Positions 1 through 4,769 of a DNA stretch of 5,133 bases are shown here, in pieces. This DNA comes from Candidatus Uhrbacteria bacterium (GTDB taxonomy: Bacteria; Patescibacteriota; Patescibacteriia; UBA9934), in assembly GCA_030688135.1 (NCBI GenBank), contig JAUYIW010000071.1, forward strand, positions 1 to 5,133. The letters run 5' to 3'. Each line of letters starts with the position of its first letter. Position 1 is the first letter of the stretch. The notes under the pieces were generated by a model, which worked only from the letters and a program-made list of their open reading frames with translations, searched no databases and was not told where the DNA came from. The translations under genes were made by a program, and so were the position numbers.

Positions 1-1284
1 TTTCTCGCCCAATAGCAAAAAGCCGATAAATTCTTCTTTGGTTTTTAGCGCTAAGCTTGCGCTAATATGATATTTTTCAAATATTTTTTTGCGCTCACTC
101 TCCGTCTGCAGATCGTCAGCAATTATTAGCGATTTGCCAAGCCTCATCAAATCTTTGATATCAAGACCAGGCCTCTTTGGAGGCCAGGCCTTAGCCGCGG
201 TTCCAAGGCCTGGCCTTAAGCGCTGATAATATATACTGCTCTTATCAAGCACCACAATCTCAGCTGATGAGACTTTCATCTGATTTTCCAGCTCGTGGGT
301 TACTCTTTTATCCAACACATCTAGTCTAATTTCACTAGCTAATATCTGGCCGATGGAATTTATCAAAGCTTGCGGATCATATTTATCACGGAAGAAGATT
401 TTGTTAGTAACTTTTTCGAAGAATCTGCGCAGTGGAGCAAAAGTAAAAGCTAGAACTACTGCTAAGATAGTAAATATTGCATATTGCACGCTCTGGCTGA
501 GATTCTGGATGAAAGGCGCAGTAAAGCGAAAAGCAATAAAGCCGTAAATAAGACCAACTGTGATAATAGAGAGAACAAATGCAATAGAACGAGCTATGAT
601 TAGCCGAATATCAAATAGTTTATGACGAATAATTGCATAAGCAATAAATCCGGTTAGAAAAACTGTTGCAAAAGGTCCAATTGTAACTAAATTAAAGTTA
701 TTTGCAATTAGCGGTAGTACAAGATTAGCGGTAACGGCAAATAAAACAGTTAGGAATAATCCAAAAAAAACATATTGAAACCTTACCTTTTCAAGCCCTT
801 TTGCTTTGCGAAACCCTAAATAAAGAATGACAAGTGTTGCGATAAAATATCCAAAAATATAGAAATTGTAAATATTAGCAAGACTACCGAATGTTACATC
901 CCAAATACCCTGCTTTTTATTAATGTCTTGTATAAAGAGATTGGTTAAGCAAAGTACGGTGCTTATAATTGGTAAGGCACTTAATAAAACTACTTTCCAT
1001 ATTTTTAACTTTTTCTTCAAGCCAATTAAGGAAATGGCAAAGAGAAGCATCAAAAAAGGCACAAGACCAGATGAAATAAAAATTATACGCATCATTATTA
1101 GAGCATTGACTTTATAAGCGATGCTATCTATAAAGTAATTAGAAAAAATCCAAGTAATAAGACTAATGGTGAATAAGAAGAAAGTGATATTCGTAAGTTT
1201 CTTTCGATTTTTTAGTAAAACTAAAAGTGCAATTATTAACTGAAATAAAGAAATCAGTATAAAGGAAAAAAGCTTGATATCCAT
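1..1284 (-). CDS. Membrane sensor histidine kinase, N-terminal 428 residues (3' end beyond left edge)
   Basis: The frame stays open from the ATG at 1284 to base 1, exactly 428 codons. About nine hydrophobic helices are visible, near residues 5-24, 32-50, 62-88, 97-116, 139-158, 168-193, 200-219, 232-252 and 267-284. The signature IRHKLFDIR follows helix seven (219-227), and LRRFFEKVTNKIFFRDKYDP lies at about 285-304. This layout, a 7TM-type sensor N-terminus followed by a GAF-like domain (about 305-428, ending in EEFIGFLLLGEK), is what I know from membrane histidine kinases common in Patescibacteria. The HisKA/HATPase core, which would autophosphorylate and pass phosphate to a response regulator, must lie left of base 1 and is not seen. 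Residues 357-374 are an odd basic, Pro/Gly-rich insert made by a palindromic repeat. The start is supported by a TATAAT box 7 nt upstream and the absence of a Shine-Dalgarno sequence. The ligand is unknown. Confidence 0.85.
   Translation of the reverse strand, partial: MDIKLFSFILISLFQLIIALLVLLKNRKKLTNITFFLFTISLITWIFSNYFIDSIAYKVNALIMMRIIFISSGLVPFLMLLFAISLIGLKKKLKIWKVVLLSALPIISTVLCLTNLFIQDINKKQGIWDVTFGSLANIYNFYIFGYFIATLVILYLGFRKAKGLEKVRFQYVFFGLFLTVLFAVTANLVLPLIANNFNLVTIGPFATVFLTGFIAYAIIRHKLFDIRLIIARSIAFVLSIITVGLIYGFIAFRFTAPFIQNLSQSVQYAIFTILAVVLAFTFAPLRRFFEKVTNKIFFRDKYDPQALINSIGQILASEIRLDVLDKRVTHELENQMKVSSAEIVVLDKSSIYYQRLRPGLGTAAKAWPPKRPGLDIKDLMRLGKSLIIADDLQTESERKKIFEKYHISASLALKTKEEFIGFLLLGEK
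181..216. repeat. In-frame GC-rich palindromic element inside the kinase gene
   Basis: A perfect 12-bp inverted repeat, AGGCCAGGCCTT (181-192) and AAGGCCTGGCCT (205-216), flanks a 12-nt spacer containing CCGCGG. It spans exactly 12 codons (residues 357-368: RPGL..., KAWP). A further degenerate unit follows at 169-174, giving a second RPGL at residues 371-374. The G+C content contrasts sharply with the surrounding AT-rich gene. It looks like a mobile palindromic repeat tolerated in a surface loop of the GAF-like domain, comparable in principle to the Rickettsia palindromic elements. Confidence 0.7.
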
Positions 1285-1291
1285 ACCAAGT

Positions 1292-1297
1292 ATTATA
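1292..1297 (-). promoter_or_regulatory. -10 box of a probably leaderless promoter for the kinase gene
   Basis: A perfect TATAAT on the minus strand is followed by ACTTGGT and then the ATG at 1284. Transcription would begin at or within a base or two of the start codon, so the mRNA would be leaderless. No Shine-Dalgarno sequence is visible and no convincing -35 box is seen. The promoter of the plus-strand gene at 3604 has nearly the same arrangement (TATAAT-CTTGGT-ATG). Confidence 0.6.
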
Positions 1298-1314
1298 ACA
1301 AACTTAAGCTTATT

Positions 1315-1364
1315 AAAAGAAAGGAGCCCCATGATTGTCGCTCGAAGCGAAAACCATGGGGCTC
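1315..1364 (-). terminator. Rho-independent terminator of the acyltransferase/E1-like operon
   Basis: Read on the minus strand, GAGCCCCATG (1364-1355) pairs perfectly with CATGGGGCTC (1333-1324) and is followed by CTTTCTTTT. The 21-nt loop holds a second small hairpin, TCGCT-TCG-AGCGA. The site lies 26 nt past the stop codon at 1390 and ends the operon before the kinase promoter at about 1295. The stem works on both strands, but only the minus strand has a T-rich tail. Confidence 0.88.
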
Positions 1365-1389
1365 TTAGGCGAGATAATCAAAAGAACAG

Positions 1390-2739
1390 TTACACTTGGT
1401 AGAGCTGTTCTACTTGATCATAACTCAGCCGCTCTTTGACCCATTCTGGTGTCCAGTGTGGGAGCCGAGGCGGCTTGCGTGCTTTCATTCGCCAAATGAA
1501 AGCACAGGTCGCAAGTAGCAAGAAAGCTAGGAAGTATGGCAGTAGTCGAAGCGGTATACGCCCACCCGCTACTAATACCATACCGTAAGGTAGGAACCAA
1601 GCAATTCGATTCACAATAACCCCACGCCACACTTTCCTAGCATCACCCTGGTACAGACCGATGAAAAGATCTGCAACTGCTTTCCAGTATGGATAGAGGG
1701 AAGCAACCCAGCCAATCGCAAAAACCCAGAAAGAGACTTTGAACTCTCTCTCAATTCCTCGCGATAAACTAGTGAAGATCCCAAACCACCACTGGAGAAG
1801 TATGACCAGAGCAATCAACGGTATTACCGAGAGCAAAGCTACAGCACCGTAATGTGGCTTTTTCTCAGATCCATCCATGGGCTCGTTGAACCCTAAGCGT
1901 GAACGAAAAACCAGACGTGCCAACGAAGCAAAAAAGCTGATTGCAGGCATACCAATGGTTTTGGTCTTACGTTCCATTGCGTCTGACCAGAGAACTTTGG
2001 GTGCATATACTGGCTTCTTGCGATTTGTGAGATTGTTGAAGACCTCGGTAATGACATGTCCAGCAGCCATACTAACGCCAGGTGAAACAGAGGGAGCAGA
2101 AATTTTTCCTCCCTCAACCTGTCTAAATACGACCTCGTGGGCATAGGCAGGTAGACGAGGAATCCAACGACCGAGATTGACAGGCTTACGTGCGATTTCT
2201 TCAAGACTGTCAGACTCCTTTAGTCCCAGGTACTTTTCCAGCGTCATCCCACGTGGATGTAACGTAGTCACAATGCAGCCGAAGCCGACATTGAAACCAG
2301 TCACTACAGGAATGTTACGCTGACGACATTCGCGAGCCAGCATGACAGCGAGAATGTGTTGAGTAAACTCGGTCTCGTCGATGACGAGCGTCGCACCCTT
2401 AACAAACTCAGCTATATTCTGATCATCGATGCCATTCAAGTAGACAGTCACATCAATAGCCGAGTTAATGCGCAGAATTTCTTCTGCGATTACTTCAGCC
2501 TTCTTGCGACTGATAGTCTCAGAATTGCAACCTGCCTGCCTATTAGTGTTCTCGATTTCGAAAACCTCCGGGTCAGCAATCCTAAAGCGCTGAACACCTA
2601 GGCGTGCCAACATTACGGCGACTTCACCACCATCACCACCAACACCAGCAATGGCAATAGTTGCTTCGCTGATTAGATGCTGCTCTCGAGGGGAGATAAA
2701 CCCACCGTTACGAGCGAACATCTGTCGATAGTTGCTCAT
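1390..2739 (-). CDS. E1-like (ThiF-family) adenylyltransferase with C-terminal membrane domain
   Basis: This is a 449-residue protein. Residues 1-260 form a Rossmann-type E1/ThiF/MoeB domain. It has the nucleotide loop GVGGDGG (32-38), the acidic residue D56, the motif E61-x-x-N64-x-x-R67-Q68 with its arginine finger, lysines K79/K80, the 'ILRINS' strand, and D121 of VIDETE matching the usual DxxD that binds Mg-ATP. Such enzymes adenylate a carboxylate, often a protein C-terminus. No CxxC zinc pair is visible. C71, C137 and C153 are the only cysteines in the domain and none is clearly the catalytic one. Residues 298-322, 334-360, 376-393 and 396-416 look like membrane helices, an unusual fusion that would tether the enzyme. 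The ATG at 2739 has AGGAG 8 nt upstream. The gene starts 19 nt after the acyltransferase stop, so the two are almost certainly co-transcribed. The substrate is unknown; it could be the acyltransferase product or a peptide. Confidence 0.88.
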   Translation of the reverse strand: MSNYRQMFARNGGFISPREQHLISEATIAIAGVGGDGGEVAVMLARLGVQRFRIADPEVFEIENTNRQAGCNSETISRKKAEVIAEEILRINSAIDVTVYLNGIDDQNIAEFVKGATLVIDETEFTQHILAVMLARECRQRNIPVVTGFNVGFGCIVTTLHPRGMTLEKYLGLKESDSLEEIARKPVNLGRWIPRLPAYAHEVVFRQVEGGKISAPSVSPGVSMAAGHVITEVFNNLTNRKKPVYAPKVLWSDAMERKTKTIGMPAISFFASLARLVFRSRLGFNEPMDGSEKKPHYGAVALLSVIPLIALVILLQWWFGIFTSLSRGIEREFKVSFWVFAIGWVASLYPYWKAVADLFIGLYQGDARKVWRGVIVNRIAWFLPYGMVLVAGGRIPLRLLPYFLAFLLLATCAFIWRMKARKPPRLPHWTPEWVKERLSYDQVEQLYQV

Positions 2740-2758
2740 GCGAGTAACTCCTCTCTTT

Positions 2759-3385
2759 CTAGAGAATGATTTTGCCGGTAAAAGGCATTTCGAACAACTG
2801 CACTAGACCCAACATCTGGGCATTTTCATTCTCCCTCAAGGAAGGGAGAATGTCCTGCACTAAGCAGGAACACGGGATTGTTAATCCCATATATTCCCTC
2901 GGAGGGCCAATCTGTTCGAACGGGAAGCCCAGCCAGTTGAGAGTATGCATGAACTTCTCGTCAACTATGATGTACACAGTGTCGATTTGCTGATCAAGTA
3001 GCAGATGGCATAACACCCTGTACAATCCGAGTTTAATTTTGCCAGCATTACGATACTCTTGACGTACACATAGTCGAGAAACCTCGGCTATCTTTCCACC
3101 ACTTTTCACGTCGATATTGTGATGGCTAGAATCCTGAACCGGCAACGTATTGTCATGGTTAAGGATTAAGCGCGAAGTACCGATTGTGTACATACCAGGT
3201 GCCGTAGATGCAATTACAGAGATAGCATGATTATCATAGTTATCCCGCTCTCTCCCATTGGGAAAATCAGCAGGATCTATGTACCCTTCCATTCTATAAA
3301 CATCGAAGCGGCATCGTTCGACAGACTCCATATCAGCGGGTTCCGCCACATGGATCATCACAAGAGGCGAAACCTCACCATTCAT
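2759..3385 (-). CDS. LuxI/FeeM-like N-acyltransferase (GNAT fold)
   Basis: This 208-residue protein has the size of autoinducer synthases and N-acyl amino acid synthases. The family's pattern of conserved residues can be followed: R26/F27 and Y30 in 'RFDVYRMEGY' (Y35 replaces the usual Trp), D48 and D51 in 'RDNYDNH', R72 in 'GTSRLIL', and E101/R104 in 'AEVSRLCV'. Known members move an acyl chain from acyl-ACP or acyl-CoA onto an amine such as S-adenosylmethionine (LuxI) or tyrosine (FeeM). A GNAT-like stretch follows at about 107-155. I favour FeeM/N-acyl amino acid synthase over a true homoserine-lactone synthase because of the E1-like partner, but the substrate cannot be read from sequence. 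The ATG at 3385 is fixed by AAAGGAG 7 nt upstream. It is the first gene of the operon with the E1-like enzyme. If the host is a CPR bacterium lacking fatty-acid synthesis, its acyl donor would have to be scavenged. Confidence 0.78.
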   Translation of the reverse strand: MNGEVSPLVMIHVAEPADMESVERCRFDVYRMEGYIDPADFPNGRERDNYDNHAISVIASTAPGMYTIGTSRLILNHDNTLPVQDSSHHNIDVKSGGKIAEVSRLCVRQEYRNAGKIKLGLYRVLCHLLLDQQIDTVYIIVDEKFMHTLNWLGFPFEQIGPPREYMGLTIPCSCLVQDILPSLRENENAQMLGLVQLFEMPFTGKIIL

Positions 3386-3430
3386 TTCTTTGCTCCTTTC
3401 AAAGAGCTACTAAGGAAATGATTCCTTATG

Positions 3431-3470
3431 TCTTTACAAAGAATAACATAAAAGTTACAGTTTGTAAAGA
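3431..3470. repeat. 10-bp inverted repeat framing the operon promoter (possible operator)
   Basis: TCTTTACAAA (3431-3440) and TTTGTAAAGA (3461-3470) are perfect inverted copies with a 20-nt spacer. One arm contains the -35 hexamer. The other touches the -10 box and covers the predicted start site. The centre-to-centre distance is 30 bp, close to three helical turns, as expected for two repressor sites on one DNA face. The symmetry also creates a TTTACA on the plus strand (3433-3438) with a weak TACAGT 17 nt on, so a divergent promoter is possible. Confidence 0.5.
3440..3468 (-). promoter_or_regulatory. Promoter of the acyltransferase/E1-like operon
   Basis: On the minus strand, -35 TTTACA (3468-3463) is followed by a 17-nt spacer and -10 TATTCT (3445-3440). 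A TG one base before the -10 gives an extended -10 (TG-T-TATTCT). Transcription would start near 3433, leaving a leader of about 48 nt that ends in the strong Shine-Dalgarno sequence at 3393-3399. Confidence 0.6.
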
Positions 3471-3489
3471 TTCTTATGCTAATTTGTTT

Positions 3490-3523
3490 GCGGCGGCAAG
3501 GCAGTTTGTGCTTTGATCGCCGC
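3490..3523. repeat. GC-rich hairpin joined to the first direct-repeat copy
   Basis: GCGGCG (3490-3495) can pair with CGCCGC (3518-3523) around a 22-nt loop in an AT-rich intergenic region. It overlaps the first bases of the direct-repeat core. The second repeat copy lacks this hairpin and has different, shorter sequence at the same place. It could be a variable arm of a structured RNA. There is no T-tract, so it is not a terminator. Confidence 0.4.
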
Positions 3524-3576
3524 TGTCTATCAGTCCGAACCTTTACCCCGTTACTCCATCGGGGCTGGCAGTAAAT
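3520..3576. repeat. Direct repeat element, copy 1
   Basis: This 57-nt element begins CCGCTGTCTATCAGTCC and ends GGGGCTGGCAGTAAAT. It matches copy 2 (4770-4827) in the same orientation with only two substitutions and one inserted C, all in one short interval. It can fold as CTGTC with GGCAG (one G-U pair) enclosing CCCCG with CGGGG. Upstream, GCTAATTTGTT (3478-3488) resembles GCTAGATTTGTT before copy 2, so the homologous unit may be longer. It sits between the operon promoter and the promoter of the plus-strand gene at 3604. I do not recognise it as a known RNA family, att site or insertion-sequence end. Confidence 0.8.
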
Positions 3577-3591
3577 TATTCTCAATAATAG

Positions 3592-3597
3592 TATAAT
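3592..3597 (+). promoter_or_regulatory. -10 box of a probably leaderless promoter for the gene at 3604
   Basis: A perfect TATAAT is followed by CTTGGT and then the ATG at 3604, so the transcript should start at or very near the start codon. No Shine-Dalgarno sequence is present. The -35 region would fall at the 3' end of direct-repeat copy 1, but no good TTGACA match is seen. It closely parallels the kinase promoter at 1292-1297. Confidence 0.6.
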
Positions 3598-3603
3598 CTT
3601 GGT

Positions 3604-3879
3604 ATGAACTCCTCTGAAGCTAATAATGGTTCTGAACATGACTTTACCAAATGGGAAAGACAAGTAGATGAAGAGCCGTCAGTTACTGATTTAATCAATG
3701 CTTGCAGAGAAGTTTTGTTCGAGGAAGATTTAGATTTTATATCATTGGCTGCAGAAGGTATGGAAAATGAAGAAGATATGGGAATGGGCATAGCTCTTGG
3801 GCTGGCTTTTGAAAAATTGTTAGAAGCTGGGGTCGATGATCCAGAACAATACCTTCGAGATAAAGACATACTTGAATAA
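3604..3879 (+). CDS. Small acidic protein of unknown function
   Basis: This 91-residue, strongly acidic, soluble protein has no signal peptide or membrane segment. The first 25 residues are polar and probably disordered. The remainder alternates helical stretches, 'VTDLINACREVLFEEDLDF' (about 27-45) and 'GIALGLAFEKLLEAGVDDPE' (about 62-81), and ends in YLRDKDILE. The amphipathic pattern and the DPEQYLRDKDIL ending look like a real folded domain, not a chance frame. It resembles in style the short orphan proteins common in CPR genomes, but I cannot name a family. It is the only plus-strand gene here and has its own TATAAT box. A 95-codon minus-strand frame overlaps it and is judged a shadow. 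It could bind a basic partner or be an antitoxin-like protein; nothing in the sequence decides this. Confidence 0.7.
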   Translation: MNSSEANNGSEHDFTKWERQVDEEPSVTDLINACREVLFEEDLDFISLAAEGMENEEDMGMGIALGLAFEKLLEAGVDDPEQYLRDKDILE

Positions 3880-3889
3880 AATTATTCAA
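3872..3889 (+). terminator. Weak AT-rich hairpin at the end of the 3604 gene
   Basis: TTGAATAA (3872-3879) and TTATTCAA (3882-3889) form a perfect inverted repeat over the TAA stop codon. It has no G+C-rich core and no T-tract follows, so termination here would be inefficient. The stem at 3897-3918 follows at once and may add to it. Confidence 0.25.
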
Positions 3890-3918
3890 ACAAAAAGAGC
3901 CAGTTTTAGACTTAGCTC
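3888..3918 (-). terminator. Rho-independent terminator after the 3924-4223 gene
   Basis: On the minus strand, GAGC (3918-3915) pairs with GCTC (3900-3897). AGT and ACT pair inside it around a CTAAA-type loop, and TTTTTGTTT follows directly. It begins 6 nt beyond the stop codon at 3924. The two genes on either side converge here, so this short 44-nt gap serves both ends. Confidence 0.65.
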
Positions 3919-3923
3919 AGGTC

Positions 3924-4223
3924 TTACTCAGGATATTTCTCTTCTAGTTGCTTGACCAGCTGCTTAACTCGTGCCCACATATCTTCGCGAGAAAGTTTGC
4001 GTTCGATTGGTGTCTCGAGATCAGCTAAGAGATCAAAAGCCTCGACGAATAGCGGATCGCCTTTGCCTTCGTTGTACCACTGCTCCCACTTATCATTAGA
4101 AACCACATTCGCCATGCTTCCTGCAACATCCATTTCAGGCATGCTGCCGAGTTTATCAAGATAGTGCTTCCAGAAAGCAGCCACTTCGTTTAAATTTTCA
4201 AGCTCAATACCTTTTTTGGGCAT
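3924..4223 (-). CDS. Small acidic helical protein of unknown function
   Basis: This 99-residue protein is acidic, soluble and Trp-rich, with no signal or membrane segment. It looks all-helical: 'NLNEVAAFWKHYLDKLGSM' (about 10-28), a middle stretch with KWEQWYNEGKGDPLFVEAFD (about 45-64) followed by LLADLETP, and a C-terminal helix 'WARVKQLVKQLEEKYPE'. The 'GDPLF-EAFDL-ADLE' segment with a terminal 'V+xLEEKY' helix reminds me of small conserved CPR proteins with no assigned function. No catalytic motif is visible. The start is supported by AGGAGG ending 4 nt before the ATG. It lies 66 nt after the 4290-4472 gene on the same strand and probably shares its transcript, although a hairpin lies between them. 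A strong terminator follows. Confidence 0.8.
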   Translation of the reverse strand: MPKKGIELENLNEVAAFWKHYLDKLGSMPEMDVAGSMANVVSNDKWEQWYNEGKGDPLFVEAFDLLADLETPIERKLSREDMWARVKQLVKQLEEKYPE

Positions 4224-4244
4224 ATCTCCTCCTTTTAGTTTAGC

Positions 4245-4267
4245 GGGTCAGTTTTACAACTTGACCC
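4245..4267. repeat. Hairpin between the two small minus-strand genes
   Basis: GGGTCA (4245-4250) pairs with TGACCC (4262-4267). GTT and AAC pair inside, with one bulged base and a TTAC loop. Neither strand has a T-tract after it. It may be an RNA processing or stability element between the 4290-4472 gene and the 3924-4223 gene, or a weak attenuator. It stops 9 nt upstream of the latter's Shine-Dalgarno region. Confidence 0.45.
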
Positions 4268-4289
4268 AGGTTGTGAACGAGACACGCTC

Positions 4290-4472
4290 CTACTTCTCTG
4301 AGCGAGAAGTGTGACTTGTCGTGTCGCCCTGGTCGTTGATCGCAACGTGATCATGTCCTGAGCCATCACGATTCGCGATGACAAACTCTGTCTGCGGGTT
4401 ACCATCTTTGTCCTCACCCGACTTGACCTGAGTATGCGTGTCCTCGTTCTTGTCCTGCGTGAACCATCCCAT
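4290..4472 (-). CDS. Small hydrophilic protein of unknown function
   Basis: This 60-residue protein begins MGWFTQDKNED and is rich in Asp, Gly, Asn, Thr and His. It has a central 'EFVIANRDGSGHDHVAIND' (about 29-47) that suggests short beta strands joined by a DGSGHDH turn. That His/Asp cluster could bind a metal, but no known motif is matched. It has no signal peptide and no membrane segment. The ATG at 4472 is preferred over an in-frame TTG at 4502 because AAGGGGGTG, nearly the full anti-Shine-Dalgarno complement, ends 4 nt upstream, whereas the TTG has none. A 7-bp hairpin (4292-4310) covers the last codons and the TAG stop. A 117-codon frame overlapping on the same strand (4235-4588) is Arg/Ser/Thr-rich and is judged a shadow. 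It has its own promoter and a long structured leader, suggesting regulated expression. Confidence 0.65.
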   Translation of the reverse strand: MGWFTQDKNEDTHTQVKSGEDKDGNPQTEFVIANRDGSGHDHVAINDQGDTTSHTSRSEK

Positions 4473-4644
4473 CTTACACCCCCTTTTGGGGAAGTACAGC
4501 AAAGTTTTTCACTTTGCTTCAGCGCGAATGGTACCCTGGAATAAGTTCTGTTTTTGGCTAAGTTTGCCATTCTCGAGCCAAAAAACAAAAAACAGGGCCC
4601 TTACGAGTCTCACGGAACTCATTTCAAGGAACTCTGTTTCCAGT
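4473..4644 (-). promoter_or_regulatory. Long structured 5' leader of the 4472 gene
   Basis: Between the predicted start site (about 4644) and the ATG lie about 170 nt with no supported gene. On the RNA there are a long stem of AGCCAAAAAC type (4550-4559 with 4576-4586), a perfect 8-bp stem of AGCAAAGT type (4498-4505 with 4511-4518), and the Shine-Dalgarno hairpin. The heptamer GAGTTCC occurs twice near its 5' end. A T-rich run on the minus strand (about 4580-4592) lies after an AGGGCCCT palindrome, so attenuation is possible. I match it to no known riboswitch. Confidence 0.4.
4477..4491 (-). promoter_or_regulatory. Shine-Dalgarno sequence buried in a hairpin
   Basis: The ribosome site AAGGGGGTG (4485-4477, minus strand) decides the start at 4472. 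Directly upstream lies CCCC (4491-4488), which can pair with GGGG (4483-4480) across an AAAA loop. This compact stem would hide the core of the site. It may respond to a ligand, protein or temperature, or may simply be melted by ribosomes. Confidence 0.55.
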
Positions 4645-4650
4645 GCAATA

Positions 4651-4679
4651 ATTATTATCTCCTATCTGTAAACTGTCAA
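4651..4679 (-). promoter_or_regulatory. Sigma-70-type promoter for the two small minus-strand genes
   Basis: On the minus strand, a perfect -35 TTGACA (4679-4674) is followed by a 17-nt spacer and -10 AATAAT (4656-4651). The start site would be about 4644. It is the best consensus promoter in the window and points at the 4472-4290 gene, probably reading on into the 4223-3924 gene. Confidence 0.65.
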
Positions 4680-4719
4680 GCATTAGCAGTTTATCAATAA
4701 AGTCAGTCCACTTATTTTC

Positions 4720-4755
4720 CTAACAAATTTCCCACGATCGTGCTAGATTTGTTAG
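4720..4755. repeat. 36-bp near-perfect palindrome
   Basis: CTAACAAAT (4720-4728) and ATTTGTTAG (4747-4755) are perfect inverted copies. They share their centre (4737.5) with an inner perfect palindrome, CACGATCGTG (4733-4742). Only the 4-nt joints on each side break full symmetry. It lies upstream of the promoter at 4651-4679 and 14 nt before direct-repeat copy 2. No T-tract flanks it, so a dyad protein-binding or recombination site is more likely than a terminator. Confidence 0.65.
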
Positions 4756-4769
4756 TACCATATAGCTCC

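Noticed and set aside
1893..2204. Other open frames inside the E1-like gene, such as a 103-codon minus frame and an 89-codon plus frame.
   Set aside because: They are shadows of the 449-residue protein, whose motifs and ribosome site leave no doubt about the coding frame.
3520..3576. A tRNA-like T-arm (GGTTCGGACT) on the minus strand of the direct repeat.
   Set aside because: No acceptor stem, anticodon arm or CCA end can be drawn around it in either copy.
3382..3663. A 93-codon minus-strand frame through the intergenic region.
   Set aside because: It runs through the direct repeat, the operon promoter and the operator-like inverted repeat, ends just inside the acyltransferase start, and gives a basic product with no recognisable domain.
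3582..3869. A 95-codon minus-strand frame opposite the 3604 gene.
   Set aside because: Low-complexity Ser-rich product, no ribosome site, and antisense to a frame with a perfect -10 box and a protein-like helical pattern.
4235..4588. A 117-codon minus-strand reading frame overlapping the 60-residue gene.
   Set aside because: Its product is dominated by Arg, Ser and Thr with no hydrophobic core. It has no ribosome site at its ATG and it crosses both the leader and the next gene's upstream region. The 4290-4472 frame has a near-perfect Shine-Dalgarno sequence and a balanced composition.
4720..4755. An integron attC site, suggested by CTAAC and GTTAG ends.
   Set aside because: It is shorter than usual attC sites, lacks the internal L box pair and the extrahelical bases, does not fit the GTTRRRY core, and no integrase is visible.
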